NCBI RefSeq assembly: GCF_018614055.1
Contig: NZ_JAGGPB010000016.1
Coordinates: 62,001 to 126,000 of the forward strand
Length of the DNA stretch: 64,000 nucleotides
Reading direction: 5' to 3'
Origin: Streptomyces sp. ISL-98
GTDB taxonomy: Bacteria; Actinomycetota; Actinomycetes; Streptomycetales; Streptomycetaceae
This document shows positions 23,086-31,300 of the stretch, piece by piece. Both the position numbers and the translations under genes were made by a program. A model generated the notes under the pieces. It ran no database searches and was not told the origin of the DNA. It saw nothing but the letters and a program-made list of their open reading frames with translations. Within the stretch, counting starts at the first letter, position 1; each line of letters begins with the position of its first letter.

Positions 23086-23781
23086 TCACACGCCCGGCTC
23101 CGCAATCGCCGCGTACCGCTGCACCCACGCATGCATGGCGATCGCCGCCGCAGCCCCCGCGTTGATCGACCGCGTCGAGCCGAACTGCGCGATCGAGCAC
23201 ACCATCGCCGCGTGCTTACGCGCCTCCTCCGTAAGCCCGGGCCCCTCCTGCCCGAAGAGCAGCACGCACCGCCGCGGCAGCTCGGTCCGCTCCAGCGGCA
23301 CAGCGCCCGGCAGGTTGTCGATCCCGATGATCGGCAGCCCCTCCGCCGCGGCCCAAGCCGTCAGTTCCGCCGTGTCCGGGTGATGGCGCACATGCTGGTA
23401 CCGGTCGGTGACCATCGCACCGCGCCGGTTCCAGCGCCGCCGCCCCACGATGTGGATCTCCTTGGCCATGAAAGCGTTCGCAGTGCGCACGACGGACCCG
23501 ATATTGAAGTCGTGGCCCCAGTTCTCCACGGCCACGTGGAAGTCGTGGCGCCGCATGTCCAGGTCGGCGACGATCGCCTCGCGCCGCCAGTAGCGGTACG
23601 GATCGACGACATTGCGCCGGTCGCCGTTCGCGAGCAGCTCCGGGTCGTACCGCTCCCCCTCCGGCCACGGCCGAGGGTGCGGGCCCACGCCGATCTCGGG
23701 CGCCGCGAACCCCTCGTCGTACTGAAGGGGAACCTCGGGGCCGGAAATATCAAAGTCAGGGTCAGAGATTTCGCTGCTCAC
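23086..23781 (-). CDS. SpoU/TrmH-type RNA 2'-O-methyltransferase
   Basis: SPOUT-class RNA ribose methyltransferase of 231 residues. The three TrmH motifs are present: NIGSVVRTANAF (motif 1), LLFGQEGPGL (motif 2) and SIAQFGSTRSINAGAAAAIAMHAW (motif 3), which form the trefoil knot and SAM pocket. The N-terminal 60 residues are acidic and specific to actinobacterial members. The start GTG 23781 overlaps the stop of the HTTM gene as GTGA, so the methyltransferase is translated from that mRNA. The target RNA cannot be read from the sequence. Confidence 0.88.
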   Translation of the reverse strand: MSSEISDPDFDISGPEVPLQYDEGFAAPEIGVGPHPRPWPEGERYDPELLANGDRRNVVDPYRYWRREAIVADLDMRRHDFHVAVENWGHDFNIGSVVRTANAFMAKEIHIVGRRRWNRRGAMVTDRYQHVRHHPDTAELTAWAAAEGLPIIGIDNLPGAVPLERTELPRRCVLLFGQEGPGLTEEARKHAAMVCSIAQFGSTRSINAGAAAAIAMHAWVQRYAAIAEPGV

Positions 23782-25004
23782 CCAACGAGCGTACGGTCCG
23801 TCTCCGCGCCCACAGAACTCCGCTCGGACTCGGCACGCACCTTGCCCGCGGCGCCAAGCCCCAGCATCCCCATCCCCAGCCGCTCCCTCCCCCGAGCCGC
23901 CCAGCCGCCGATCCACCGCAGGAAGCCCGTCGGCAGGAAGACCGCGTCGGCGGCGATCATCGCGAGCGAGAAGAAGGGCAGTCCGAGCAGCACGGCAATG
24001 GCCGCATGCTCGGCGATCATGACCGCGAGCAGGACGTTCTTGACCCGCCGGTTGAACAGCGTGAAGGGGAAGGCGACCTGCACGGCCACCGTCCCGTACG
24101 TCAGCAGCATCACAATCACGCCGCTGGAGGCGAGCAGCCCGGACAGCACCGGCCAGGGCGAGAAGTAGTCGAGATGAAGCGGGTAGTAGAGCGCGGTGCC
24201 GTCCTGCCAGCGCGAGCCCTGGATTTTGTACCAGCCGGCGGTCGCGTAGACGAGGCAGACCTCCGCCATGATCACGAAGAGGGCGGCGTTGTGCGCGAGG
24301 TTGGCGAAGACATCCAGCAGGATGCGCGGCTCACCTGGCGCGTAACGGCCCGCGGCCCACCACAGGGCGTGCGCCGCCCACAGCCCCCAGAGGATGAGCA
24401 ACCAGCCCCAGCTGAGAACGCCCATGAACGAAACGGCAGCGAGGAAGGCGCCAAGGACGGACCAGAGAAGGACCCCGACCCGGTCGGCACCGTCCATAAG
24501 GTCCCGACTGCCCGCGTCCCAGTCCCCGCTCCCGCCCCCGCGCCGCGCATCCAGCGACCACACCTGCCCGCAGCGCGTCAGCACCAGGTAGATCGCCATC
24601 AGGTGGATGACGTTGTCGCCGCCGTCCCCTACGAAGATGCTGCGGTTCTGCAGGGACAGCACACCGATCATGAACAGAACGGACATCGTGCGGGTGCGCC
24701 AGCCGATCATCAGCAGCACGGCTGACACGACCGCGAGCCCGTACACGATCTCGAACCAGACGCCGCTTTCCGACCACATGAGCGCGGTGAAGGCGTGGTT
24801 GTTCGCTATCAGTTGCTGGGCCATGTCCCAGCTCCAGGGCCCGTCGGGCCCGTACAACTCACGGCGGTGCGGGAATTCGCGGAGCAGGAAGAGCAGCCAG
24901 GTCAGGGAGAACCCGATCCGGACGACGGCGCTCTGATACGGGCCGAGGGCGGTGGAAGTGACGCGCTGGACGGCGCGCGCGAGAGTGCGGTCGACGACGC
25001 TCAC
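23778..25004 (-). CDS. HTTM-domain membrane protein (VKGC/SdpB-like)
   Basis: Polytopic membrane protein of 408 residues with the HTTM arrangement shared by vitamin K-dependent gamma-carboxylases and SdpB. Seen: an N-terminal VRIGFSLTWLLFLLREFPHRRELYGPDGPWSW, a central FVGDGGDNVIHLMAIYLVLTRCG (conserved Asp/His in a membrane region), and YKIQGSRWQDGTALYYPLHLDYFSPWP near residue 275. At least eight hydrophobic segments are visible. It overlaps the DUF5819 gene upstream and the methyltransferase downstream by GTGA. In the Bacillus sdp system an SdpA/SdpB pair matures a secreted toxin; here no precursor gene is adjacent, so the substrate is unknown. Confidence 0.85.
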   Translation of the reverse strand: MSVVDRTLARAVQRVTSTALGPYQSAVVRIGFSLTWLLFLLREFPHRRELYGPDGPWSWDMAQQLIANNHAFTALMWSESGVWFEIVYGLAVVSAVLLMIGWRTRTMSVLFMIGVLSLQNRSIFVGDGGDNVIHLMAIYLVLTRCGQVWSLDARRGGGSGDWDAGSRDLMDGADRVGVLLWSVLGAFLAAVSFMGVLSWGWLLILWGLWAAHALWWAAGRYAPGEPRILLDVFANLAHNAALFVIMAEVCLVYATAGWYKIQGSRWQDGTALYYPLHLDYFSPWPVLSGLLASSGVIVMLLTYGTVAVQVAFPFTLFNRRVKNVLLAVMIAEHAAIAVLLGLPFFSLAMIAADAVFLPTGFLRWIGGWAARGRERLGMGMLGLGAAGKVRAESERSSVGAETDRTLVG

Positions 25005-25843
25005 CGAACCGCCTCCGTACCCTCTGCACGGGCACCGTCGGCCAGATCCGCCGCGGTGACCGACCACCACGGGAGAACCCGGTGGGCGGGCCGGTTGTTG
25101 GTCTTCTCGTCGCTCCACGGCGGGGCCTTCACCCACGTCGTCTCCGACCGGACCTGTATCCGCTCGACTTGGCCACCCATGTCCTGACCTGCGAAGCGCA
25201 GCAGCACGATGCGGCGGATGTAGCGCTCGGAGAGCGCCCCGCGCAGGCCGTTCGGCTTGTTGGTGCTGTCGTGCGAGGCGGTGTAGAAGTCCCAGCCGCG
25301 GCGCAATTCGTTCTGGTCGGTGTGGCTGGGCAGCAGATTGCCGCGGATCGCATCGCCGTCCTGGGCGGAGAGGTCTGTCCAGCCGGTGGTTTCCCACTGC
25401 CCCTCTGCCGTACGGACCTGGGCCCGCGCCTGTACGGCGATGTTCTGCTGCAGCGGATTGGGTGCGAAGAGCTTCCAGTTCTGCTCGAACTCGGGGTAGA
25501 CCCACTCGTCGACCGCCTCACCGTGCTGCTTGCTCAGGGTGTTGGAGGGGGCGACGTGCAGGAAGACCATCCCGAGATGCACACAGGCGAGGACGCCGAC
25601 GACGGCGAGCGCGACGGCGGCCACGACCTGATGTGGGAGGGAAAGCGCGGCGATACCGCGCTGCGCACCAGGGCGGCCAGAGGCATCCGAGGCGTCCGAG
25701 GCATCAGGGGCAGATGCACTCTCCGCACTCTCCTGAGACTCCGGACTCTCCGTGATCTCCGGGGTCTCTGTGACGCCTGTGATGCCCGCGGCGGGGCCCG
25801 GATCCTGCCCGGTGGTCATGCCCCTGTCGTCGTACGAATCCAT
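25001..25843 (-). CDS. DUF5819 membrane protein (SdpA-like)
   Basis: Protein of 280 residues with an Asp/Ser/Pro-rich cytosolic N-terminus (1-70), one membrane helix at about 75-97 ([22 protein letters not shown]) and an outer domain of about 180 residues with [17 protein letters not shown]. That FAPNP pattern is the mark of the DUF5819 family, which is paired with HTTM proteins and looks related to SdpA. It overlaps the HTTM gene by GTGA. It is divergent from paaA across a 161-nt region that carries an operator and a DnaA box. Met1 is followed by a second Met at 9; either may be the start. Confidence 0.82.
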   Translation of the reverse strand: MDSYDDRGMTTGQDPGPAAGITGVTETPEITESPESQESAESASAPDASDASDASGRPGAQRGIAALSLPHQVVAAVALAVVGVLACVHLGMVFLHVAPSNTLSKQHGEAVDEWVYPEFEQNWKLFAPNPLQQNIAVQARAQVRTAEGQWETTGWTDLSAQDGDAIRGNLLPSHTDQNELRRGWDFYTASHDSTNKPNGLRGALSERYIRRIVLLRFAGQDMGGQVERIQVRSETTWVKAPPWSDEKTNNRPAHRVLPWWSVTAADLADGARAEGTEAVR

Positions 25844-25873
25844 CCCGCCCCGATCAGCGTCGGTCCACAGCAG

Positions 25874-25882
25874 TTATCCACA
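25874..25882 (+). promoter_or_regulatory. single DnaA box
   Basis: TTATCCACA, the classic DnaA box sequence, lies between the DUF5819 gene and paaA, 45 bp from the TetR-type operator. Confidence 0.5.
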
Positions 25883-25927
25883 GGGTTGACACCCTACGGG
25901 CCGTCGACTCACCATTGAAGTCATCGA

Positions 25928-25941
25928 ACCGAACGATCGGT
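25928..25941. promoter_or_regulatory. TetR-type operator before paaA
   Basis: ACCGAACGATCGGT, the exact reverse complement of the site at 21024. It is followed by TCGGTCGGTCGG, so the right half-site is repeated several times in tandem. It lies 64 bp upstream of the paaA start, where a repressor would block paaABCDE transcription. Confidence 0.7.
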
Positions 25942-26004
25942 CGGTCGGTCGGTAGTGTCGGTTGCCAGCAGGCAAGGACGGCAAAGGGACGGCAGGGGGC
26001 TCGG

Positions 26005-27018
26005 ATGGCGACAGCAGCCGCAGCTGCGCACCGGACGACGGCTGAAGATCAGGCCGGGCGGACGGGGCAGGCGGACCAGGCAGAGCAGGCAGCCGCGTAC
26101 GAGGCGGCATTCAACGCCTCCGTGGCAGCGGACGAGCGCATCGAGCCGCGCGACTGGATGCCGGACTCCTACCGGGCCTCGCTGGTCCGCCAGATGGCCC
26201 AGCACGCCCACTCGGAAATCATCGGCATGCAGCCGGAGGCCAACTGGATCACCCGCGCGCCCTCGCTGCGGCGCAAGGCGATCCTGATGGCCAAGGTGCA
26301 GGACGAGGCGGGACACGGCCTGTATCTCTACAGCGCCGCCGAGACCCTGGGCACCGGCCGCGAGGAGCTGCTCGACAAGCTGCACTCCGGCCGCCAGAAG
26401 TACTCGTCGATCTTCAACTACCCCACGCTGACCTGGGCCGACGTCGGCGCGATCGGCTGGCTCGTGGATGGCGCCGCGATCACCAACCAGGTGCCGCTGT
26501 GCCGCTGCTCCTACGGTCCGTACGCCCGCGCCATGGTCCGTATCTGCAAGGAGGAGTCCTTCCACCAGCGCCAGGGGTACGAGCTGCTGCTCCACCTCAG
26601 CAAGGGGACGCCGGAGCAGCACGCGATGGCGCAGGACGCGGTGGACCGCTGGTGGTGGCCGTCGCTGATGATGTTCGGCCCGCCGGACGACGAGTCGGCG
26701 CACTCGGCGCAGTCCATGGCCTGGAAGATCAAGCGCCATTCGAACGACGAGCTGCGTCAGCGCTTCGTCGACATAGCCGTCCCGCAGGCCGAGGCGCTCG
26801 GCCTCACCCTCCCCGACCCGGACATCCGGTGGAACGAGGAGCGCGGCCAGCACGACTTCGGCGCGATCGACTGGGACGAGTTCTGGGACGTCCTGAAGGG
26901 CAACGGTCCGTGCAACGAGCAGCGGATCACGCAGCGGCGCCGGGCGCACGAAGAGGGTGCCTGGGTCCGGGAGGCGGCGACGGCATACGCCGCGAAGCAT
27001 GGGAAGGCAGCAGCATGA
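26005..27018 (+). CDS. paaA: 1,2-phenylacetyl-CoA epoxidase subunit PaaA (catalytic)
   Basis: Di-iron catalytic subunit, 337 residues, of the multicomponent monooxygenase that epoxidises phenylacetyl-CoA. The carboxylate/His iron ligands are visible in [19 protein letters not shown] (DExxH) and [15 protein letters not shown] (ExxH). The first 30 residues form a poorly conserved Ala/Gln-rich leader. ATG 26005 has AGGGGG just upstream; longer frames run into the operator. It heads paaABCDE, and each junction to paaD overlaps, so a single mRNA encodes the enzyme. Confidence 0.95.
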   Translation: MATAAAAAHRTTAEDQAGRTGQADQAEQAAAYEAAFNASVAADERIEPRDWMPDSYRASLVRQMAQHAHSEIIGMQPEANWITRAPSLRRKAILMAKVQDEAGHGLYLYSAAETLGTGREELLDKLHSGRQKYSSIFNYPTLTWADVGAIGWLVDGAAITNQVPLCRCSYGPYARAMVRICKEESFHQRQGYELLLHLSKGTPEQHAMAQDAVDRWWWPSLMMFGPPDDESAHSAQSMAWKIKRHSNDELRQRFVDIAVPQAEALGLTLPDPDIRWNEERGQHDFGAIDWDEFWDVLKGNGPCNEQRITQRRRAHEEGAWVREAATAYAAKHGKAAA

Positions 27019-27302
27019 CGAACACCGACTGGCCGTTGTGGGAGGTGTTCGTGCGCTCGCGCCGCGGACTGTCCCACACCCACGCGGGAAGCCTGCACGC
27101 CCCGGACGCGGAGATGGCCCTGCGCAATGCCCGCGACCTGTACACCCGCAGGTCGGAAGGCGTCTCGCTGTGGGTCGTGCCGTCATCGGCGATCACCGCA
27201 TCGTCTCCCGACGAGAAGGACCCCTTCTTCGAGCCGGCCGCCGACAAGCCCTACCGGCACCCGACGTTCTACGAGATCCCTGAGGGAGTGCGGCATCTGT
27301 GA
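27015..27302 (+). CDS. paaB: 1,2-phenylacetyl-CoA epoxidase subunit PaaB
   Basis: Small subunit of 95 residues in the epoxidase complex; it bridges PaaA-PaaC heterodimers and is needed for activity. Typical features are the start [41 protein letters not shown] and the end [16 protein letters not shown]. It overlaps paaA by ATGA and paaC by GTGA. Confidence 0.95.
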   Translation: MTNTDWPLWEVFVRSRRGLSHTHAGSLHAPDAEMALRNARDLYTRRSEGVSLWVVPSSAITASSPDEKDPFFEPAADKPYRHPTFYEIPEGVRHL

Positions 27303-28042
27303 ACCAAGTACCTGTGAGCGCCGCACCGGCACCCGTATCCGCACCCGCGGCTCTCGCCCTCGGTGACGACGCGCTGGTGCTCTCGCACCGGCTGGGGGAG
27401 TGGGCCGGCCACGCACCCGTGCTGGAAGAGGAAGTGGCCCTCGCCAACATCGCGCTGGACCTGCTGGGTCAGGCGCGGGTCCTGCTCTCCCTCGTCGGTG
27501 ACGAGGACGAGCTGGCCTACCTCCGCGAGGAGCGGGCCTTCCGCAACCTCCAGCTCGTCGAGCAGCCGAACGGCGACTTCGCGCACACCATCGCCCGCCA
27601 GCTCTACTTCTCCACCTACCAGATGCTGCTGTACGGGCAGTTGGCCGCCGGCGACGGCCCGTTCGCGCCGCTCGCGGCGAAGGCAGTCAAGGAGGTCGCG
27701 TACCACCAGGACCATGCCGAGCACTGGACGGTGCGCCTCGGCGACGGCACGGACGAGAGCCATGAGCGGATGCAGCGCGGCTGCGACGCGCTGTGGCGCT
27801 TCACCGGCGAGATGTTCCAGCCGGTCGAGGGCGTCGACGTCGACTGGCAGGCCATGGCTGCCGCCTGGCACGAGTCCATCACTTCCGTGCTGGAACGGGC
27901 GACGCTGACGGTGCCGGAGGGGCCGCAGCGCGGCGCCTGGGCCGCGGGCGCGGGGCGCCAGGGGCTGCACACCGAGCCGTTCGGGCGGATGCTCGCCGAG
28001 ATGCAGCATCTGCACCGCAGCCACCCGGGGGCGACATGGTGA
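27299..28042 (+). CDS. paaC: 1,2-phenylacetyl-CoA epoxidase subunit PaaC
   Basis: Structural ferritin-like subunit of 247 residues that pairs with PaaA. Seen: EEEVALANIALDLLGQARVLLSLVG, ARQLYFSTYQMLLYGQLA, KEVAYHQDHAEHWTVRLGDGTDESHERM. PaaC keeps the four-helix fold but is not the catalytic di-iron subunit. A Pro/Ala leader of about 20 residues precedes the conserved part. The start GTG 27299 overlaps the paaB stop. Confidence 0.94.
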   Translation: MNQVPVSAAPAPVSAPAALALGDDALVLSHRLGEWAGHAPVLEEEVALANIALDLLGQARVLLSLVGDEDELAYLREERAFRNLQLVEQPNGDFAHTIARQLYFSTYQMLLYGQLAAGDGPFAPLAAKAVKEVAYHQDHAEHWTVRLGDGTDESHERMQRGCDALWRFTGEMFQPVEGVDVDWQAMAAAWHESITSVLERATLTVPEGPQRGAWAAGAGRQGLHTEPFGRMLAEMQHLHRSHPGATW

Positions 28043-28533
28043 CCGAGACAGTCCTGGAAGCCGAACTGCGCCGGCTCGCGGGTTCGGTCCCCGACCCGGA
28101 GCTGCCGGTGCTCACCCTGGAGGAGCTGGGCGTGCTGCGCGCCGTCCATGTCTTCGGCCCGGGCAGCGTCGAGGTCGAGCTGACCCCGACGTACACCGGC
28201 TGCCCGGCGATCGAGGCGATGTCCTCGGACATCGAGCGCGTGCTACACGACCACGGCATACCGGAGGTATCGGTACGCACGGTCCTGTCCCCCGCCTGGT
28301 CGACGGACGACATCAGCGCCGAGGGGCGGCGCAAGCTGGCGGAGTTCGGCATAGCTCCCCCGCGCCCGCAGCCCGCCGACGGCGGCCCTGTGCCCCTCAC
28401 GCTGTCGGTGCGCTGCCCGCACTGCGGCTCGACGGACACGGAGCTGCTCAGCCGGTTCTCCTCCACCGCGTGCAAAGCACTGCGCCGCTGCGTGTCCTGC
28501 CGCGAACCGTTCGACCACTTCAAGGAGTTGTAG
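28036..28533 (+). CDS. paaD: phenylacetate epoxidase accessory protein PaaD
   Basis: Protein of 165 residues, thought to help assemble the iron centre of the epoxidase. The N-terminal DUF59/MIP18-type domain has VPDPELPVLTLEELGVL and PTYTGCPAIEAM with its Cys. The C-terminal zinc-ribbon-like part has CPHC and CVSC pairs. ATG 28036 or GTG 28039 could be used; both overlap the paaC stop. It abuts paaE directly. Confidence 0.93.
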   Translation: MVTETVLEAELRRLAGSVPDPELPVLTLEELGVLRAVHVFGPGSVEVELTPTYTGCPAIEAMSSDIERVLHDHGIPEVSVRTVLSPAWSTDDISAEGRRKLAEFGIAPPRPQPADGGPVPLTLSVRCPHCGSTDTELLSRFSSTACKALRRCVSCREPFDHFKEL

Positions 28534-29598
28534 ATGTTCCATCCGCTCCGGGTCCGCGAGGTCGAGCGGCTCACGGACGACTCGGTGGCAGTCACCCTCA
28601 CCGTGCCGGCCGACCTCCGCGAGACCTTCCGCCACACACCAGGCCAGCACATCGCGCTGCGCCGCATCGTGGACGGCGAGGAGATCCGCCGTACGTACTC
28701 GATCTGCGCACCGGCCACGCAAGATCCGCTGGACCCGGAGCTGCGCGTGGGCATCCGGCTGGTCGACGGCGGCGAGTACTCGACGTACGCACTCAAGGAA
28801 CTGGCCGTCGGCGACACCATCGAGGTCATGGCCCCGACGGGCCGCTTCGTCCTGGAACCGCGCCCGGGGCACTTCGCGGCGATCGTCGGCGGCAGCGGCA
28901 TCACGCCGGTGCTGTCGATCGCGGCGACGCTGATGGCAAAGGAGCCGGGCGCAAGGTTCTGCCTGATACGCAGCGACCGCACGGCGGCGTCGACGATGTT
29001 CCTGGAGGAGGTCGCCGACCTCAAAGACCGTTACCCGGACCGTTTTCAGCTCGTCACGGTGCTCTCCCGGGAGGAACAGCAGGCGGGGCTTCCGTCGGGA
29101 CGCCTCGACGAGGAGCGGCTGACGGAACTGCTGCCGGCGCTGCTGCCGGTGGCTGACGTGGACGGCTGGTTCCTGTGCGGGCCCTTCGGTCTCGTCCAGG
29201 GTGCCGAGCGCGCGCTGCGCGGTCTCGGAGTGGCCAGGAACCGTATCCACGAGGAGATCTTCCACGTGGACCAGGGCACGGGCACGGGCACGGCCGGCGT
29301 CGCGGCGGTCGCGGCACCCGCCCACAGCACCCTCACCGCCACCCTCGACGGCCGCTCGGGCAAATGGCCGGTACAGGACGGCGAATCGCTGCTTGAAACG
29401 GTGCTGCGCAGCCGCGCGGACGCGCCGTACGCCTGCAAGGGCGGGGTGTGCGGAACGTGCCGGGCCTTCCTCGTATCCGGCGAGGTGCGGATGGACCGCA
29501 ACTACGCGCTGGAGCAGGAGGAAACCGACGCGGGCTATGTCCTGGCCTGCCAGTCCCACCCGGCCACACCGGAAGTGGAGCTGGACTTCGACCGCTGA
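28534..29598 (+). CDS. paaE: 1,2-phenylacetyl-CoA epoxidase reductase PaaE
   Basis: NADPH:acceptor reductase of 354 residues that feeds electrons to the PaaA di-iron site. An FAD-binding domain (RRTYSICAPA, about 55) and an NAD(P) domain (VGGSGITPVLSIAATLM, about 115) are followed by a C-terminal plant-type 2Fe-2S ferredoxin domain with CKGGVCGTCRAFL and a fourth Cys in VLACQSHP. An inserted GTGTGTAGVAAVAAP linker joins the domains. It starts immediately after the paaD stop and is the last gene of paaABCDE. Confidence 0.95.
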   Translation: MFHPLRVREVERLTDDSVAVTLTVPADLRETFRHTPGQHIALRRIVDGEEIRRTYSICAPATQDPLDPELRVGIRLVDGGEYSTYALKELAVGDTIEVMAPTGRFVLEPRPGHFAAIVGGSGITPVLSIAATLMAKEPGARFCLIRSDRTAASTMFLEEVADLKDRYPDRFQLVTVLSREEQQAGLPSGRLDEERLTELLPALLPVADVDGWFLCGPFGLVQGAERALRGLGVARNRIHEEIFHVDQGTGTGTAGVAAVAAPAHSTLTATLDGRSGKWPVQDGESLLETVLRSRADAPYACKGGVCGTCRAFLVSGEVRMDRNYALEQEETDAGYVLACQSHPATPEVELDFDR

Positions 29599-29624
29599 CT
29601 TTCCCGCTGCCTGTGTCCTTTTTC

Positions 29625-29638
29625 AAGAACGTGTTCTA
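29625..29638. promoter_or_regulatory. KstR/FadR-like palindrome upstream of the acyl-CoA dehydrogenase
   Basis: AAGAACGTGTTCTA has 13 of 14 bases of the actinobacterial KstR-type pattern TnnAACnnGTTnnA. It is a near-perfect inverted repeat 53 bp upstream of the next start codon, where a TetR-type lipid regulator would act. The regulator is not encoded nearby, so the link is inference. Confidence 0.5.
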
Positions 29639-29690
29639 TCTTGACGCCCCGTCAGGTGAATGCGGAACCGGGGCACGGGAGGGCAAGGAA

Positions 29691-30824
29691 GTGGACTTCA
29701 CCTTCACCGAGGAGCAGCAGGCGGCCGTCGAGGCGGCGAAGGCGGTCTTCTCGGGCGTCGCGCCCGACGGAGTGCCGAGCCCCGCGCTCACGCCGGGCCC
29801 GGTGGCCGAGGACTTCGACCGCCCGCTGTGGGCCAGGCTTGCGGGGTCCGACCTGCTGAGCCTGGTCCTCGCCCCGGAGCACGGCGGGGCGGGCCTCGAC
29901 CCCATCGCACTGTGCCTGGTGCTGCGCGAGTCCGCGAAGGTGCTCGCCCGCGTACCGCTGCTGGAGACCAGCGCGGTCGCGATGGCTGTACAGGCCTACG
30001 CCGCACCCGAGTTGAGCGCCGAAATCCTTCCCCGGGTCGGCCGCGGCGAGCTGGTGCTCACGGTCGGCTCCAACGGCCGCACCGGCCACGACCCGGCCGA
30101 GCTGGCCGTCACGGCAGAGCGGGACGGCGACAGCTGGGTCCTCGACGGGGTCCAGACGGGCGTGCCCTGGGCGCAGACAGCGGATCGTATCGCCGTGCCC
30201 GCGCACACCGGCGCGGGCCGCGCCGTGGTCGCCCTGGTCCCCCGCACCCACGCAGGCGTCACTCTCGCCGACCAGGTCTCCACCAGCGGCGAGCGTTTCG
30301 CCGAGGTCCGCCTCGATGCAGTACGGGTCACGGCCCACGAGGTGATCGATGCCGACGGCGCCTGGGAGTGGCTGCGTGATCTCCTCACCACCGGAATGTG
30401 CGCACTGGCGCTGGGGCTCGGCGAGGGCGTACTGGCCATGACGAGCGAATACACGGGCAAGCGGGAGCAGTTCGGCTTCCCTGTCGCTACTTTCCAGGCC
30501 GTCGCCGTCCAGGCCGCCGACCGCTACATCGACCTGCGCGCCATGGAAGTAACCCTCTGGCAGGCGGCCTGGCGGCTGACCACGGCATCGAACGGCGCCC
30601 TGCCCGTTACGGGCGATGTGGCGGTGGCAAAGATCTGGGCCTCCGACGGAGTACGCCGCGTCGTCCAGACCGCGCAGCATCTGCACGGCGGCTTCGGCGC
30701 GGACACCGACTACCCCCTGCACCGCTACCACGCGTGGGCCAAGCAGATCGAGCTCTCGCTCGGCCCGGCCGCCGCGCACGAGGAGGCGCTGGGCGATCTC
30801 CTGGCCGCCCACCTACTCGGCTGA
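29691..30824 (+). CDS. acyl-CoA dehydrogenase family protein
   Basis: FAD-dependent acyl-CoA dehydrogenase-like protein of 377 residues. It starts FTFTEEQQAAVEAAKAVF, has LVLAPEHGGAGLDPIALCLVLRE, the C-terminal GKREQFGFPVATFQAVAVQAAD and QHLHGGFGADTDYPLHRYH. I do not see the usual catalytic-Glu pattern before the last helix (the region reads KQIELSLG), so it may be the non-catalytic partner of a heteromeric FadE pair. GTG 29691 has AAGGA upstream. It follows paaE by 92 nt but has its own likely promoter with the KstR-like site. Confidence 0.87.
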   Translation: MDFTFTEEQQAAVEAAKAVFSGVAPDGVPSPALTPGPVAEDFDRPLWARLAGSDLLSLVLAPEHGGAGLDPIALCLVLRESAKVLARVPLLETSAVAMAVQAYAAPELSAEILPRVGRGELVLTVGSNGRTGHDPAELAVTAERDGDSWVLDGVQTGVPWAQTADRIAVPAHTGAGRAVVALVPRTHAGVTLADQVSTSGERFAEVRLDAVRVTAHEVIDADGAWEWLRDLLTTGMCALALGLGEGVLAMTSEYTGKREQFGFPVATFQAVAVQAADRYIDLRAMEVTLWQAAWRLTTASNGALPVTGDVAVAKIWASDGVRRVVQTAQHLHGGFGADTDYPLHRYHAWAKQIELSLGPAAAHEEALGDLLAAHLLG

Positions 30825-30882
30825 GCGCAACCAGCTCAGCGGAGTGACCAGTGTGAGCAGCGTGACGAGTGTGTGAACAGCG

Positions 30883-31227
30883 TCAGAGGACGAAGGCCGG
30901 ACTGCCGGTGTCGGTGACCATCGGGCGGTCGGCACCTTCCCACGCGAGCATGCCGCCGTCGATGTTCACCGCATCCACGCCCTGCTGCACGAGGTACTGC
31001 GTGACCTGTGCGGAACGGCCGCCGACCCGGCACATCACATGCACCCGCCGGCCGTCCTCCGCCGCCTCGGTCAGCTCACCGAAGCGGGCCACGAAGTCGC
31101 TCATCGGGATGTGCAGCGCGCCCTCGACGTGACCGGCTGCCCACTCGTCGTTCTCCCGTACGTCCAGCACGAGGCCGTCGGCCGGCACCGCCGCCACGTC
31201 GACGGTGGGGAGCGGGGCGAAGTTCAT
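30883..31227 (-). CDS. single-domain rhodanese-like protein
   Basis: Small rhodanese of 114 residues. It has LDVRENDEWAAGHVEGALHIPMSDF and the active-site loop CRVGGRS with Cys about 79, so it should carry a persulfide and transfer sulfur. No signal peptide or second domain is present. It is convergent with the acyl-CoA dehydrogenase gene with a 58-nt gap and lies downstream of the J-domain gene on the same strand. Confidence 0.9.
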   Translation of the reverse strand: MNFAPLPTVDVAAVPADGLVLDVRENDEWAAGHVEGALHIPMSDFVARFGELTEAAEDGRRVHVMCRVGGRSAQVTQYLVQQGVDAVNIDGGMLAWEGADRPMVTDTGSPAFVL

Positions 31228-31300
31228 GGGTCATGCCTTCTCTCGTACGTACACAGTATTCCCGGCGCACCGGGGCTCGTCCGGCTCCGGCAACCGAAAC

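Noticed and set aside
29266..29275. possible parS-like CACGTG sequence in paaE
   Set aside because: TTCCACGTGGAC shares only the CACGTG centre with parS and lacks the flanking GTTT/AAAC arms.
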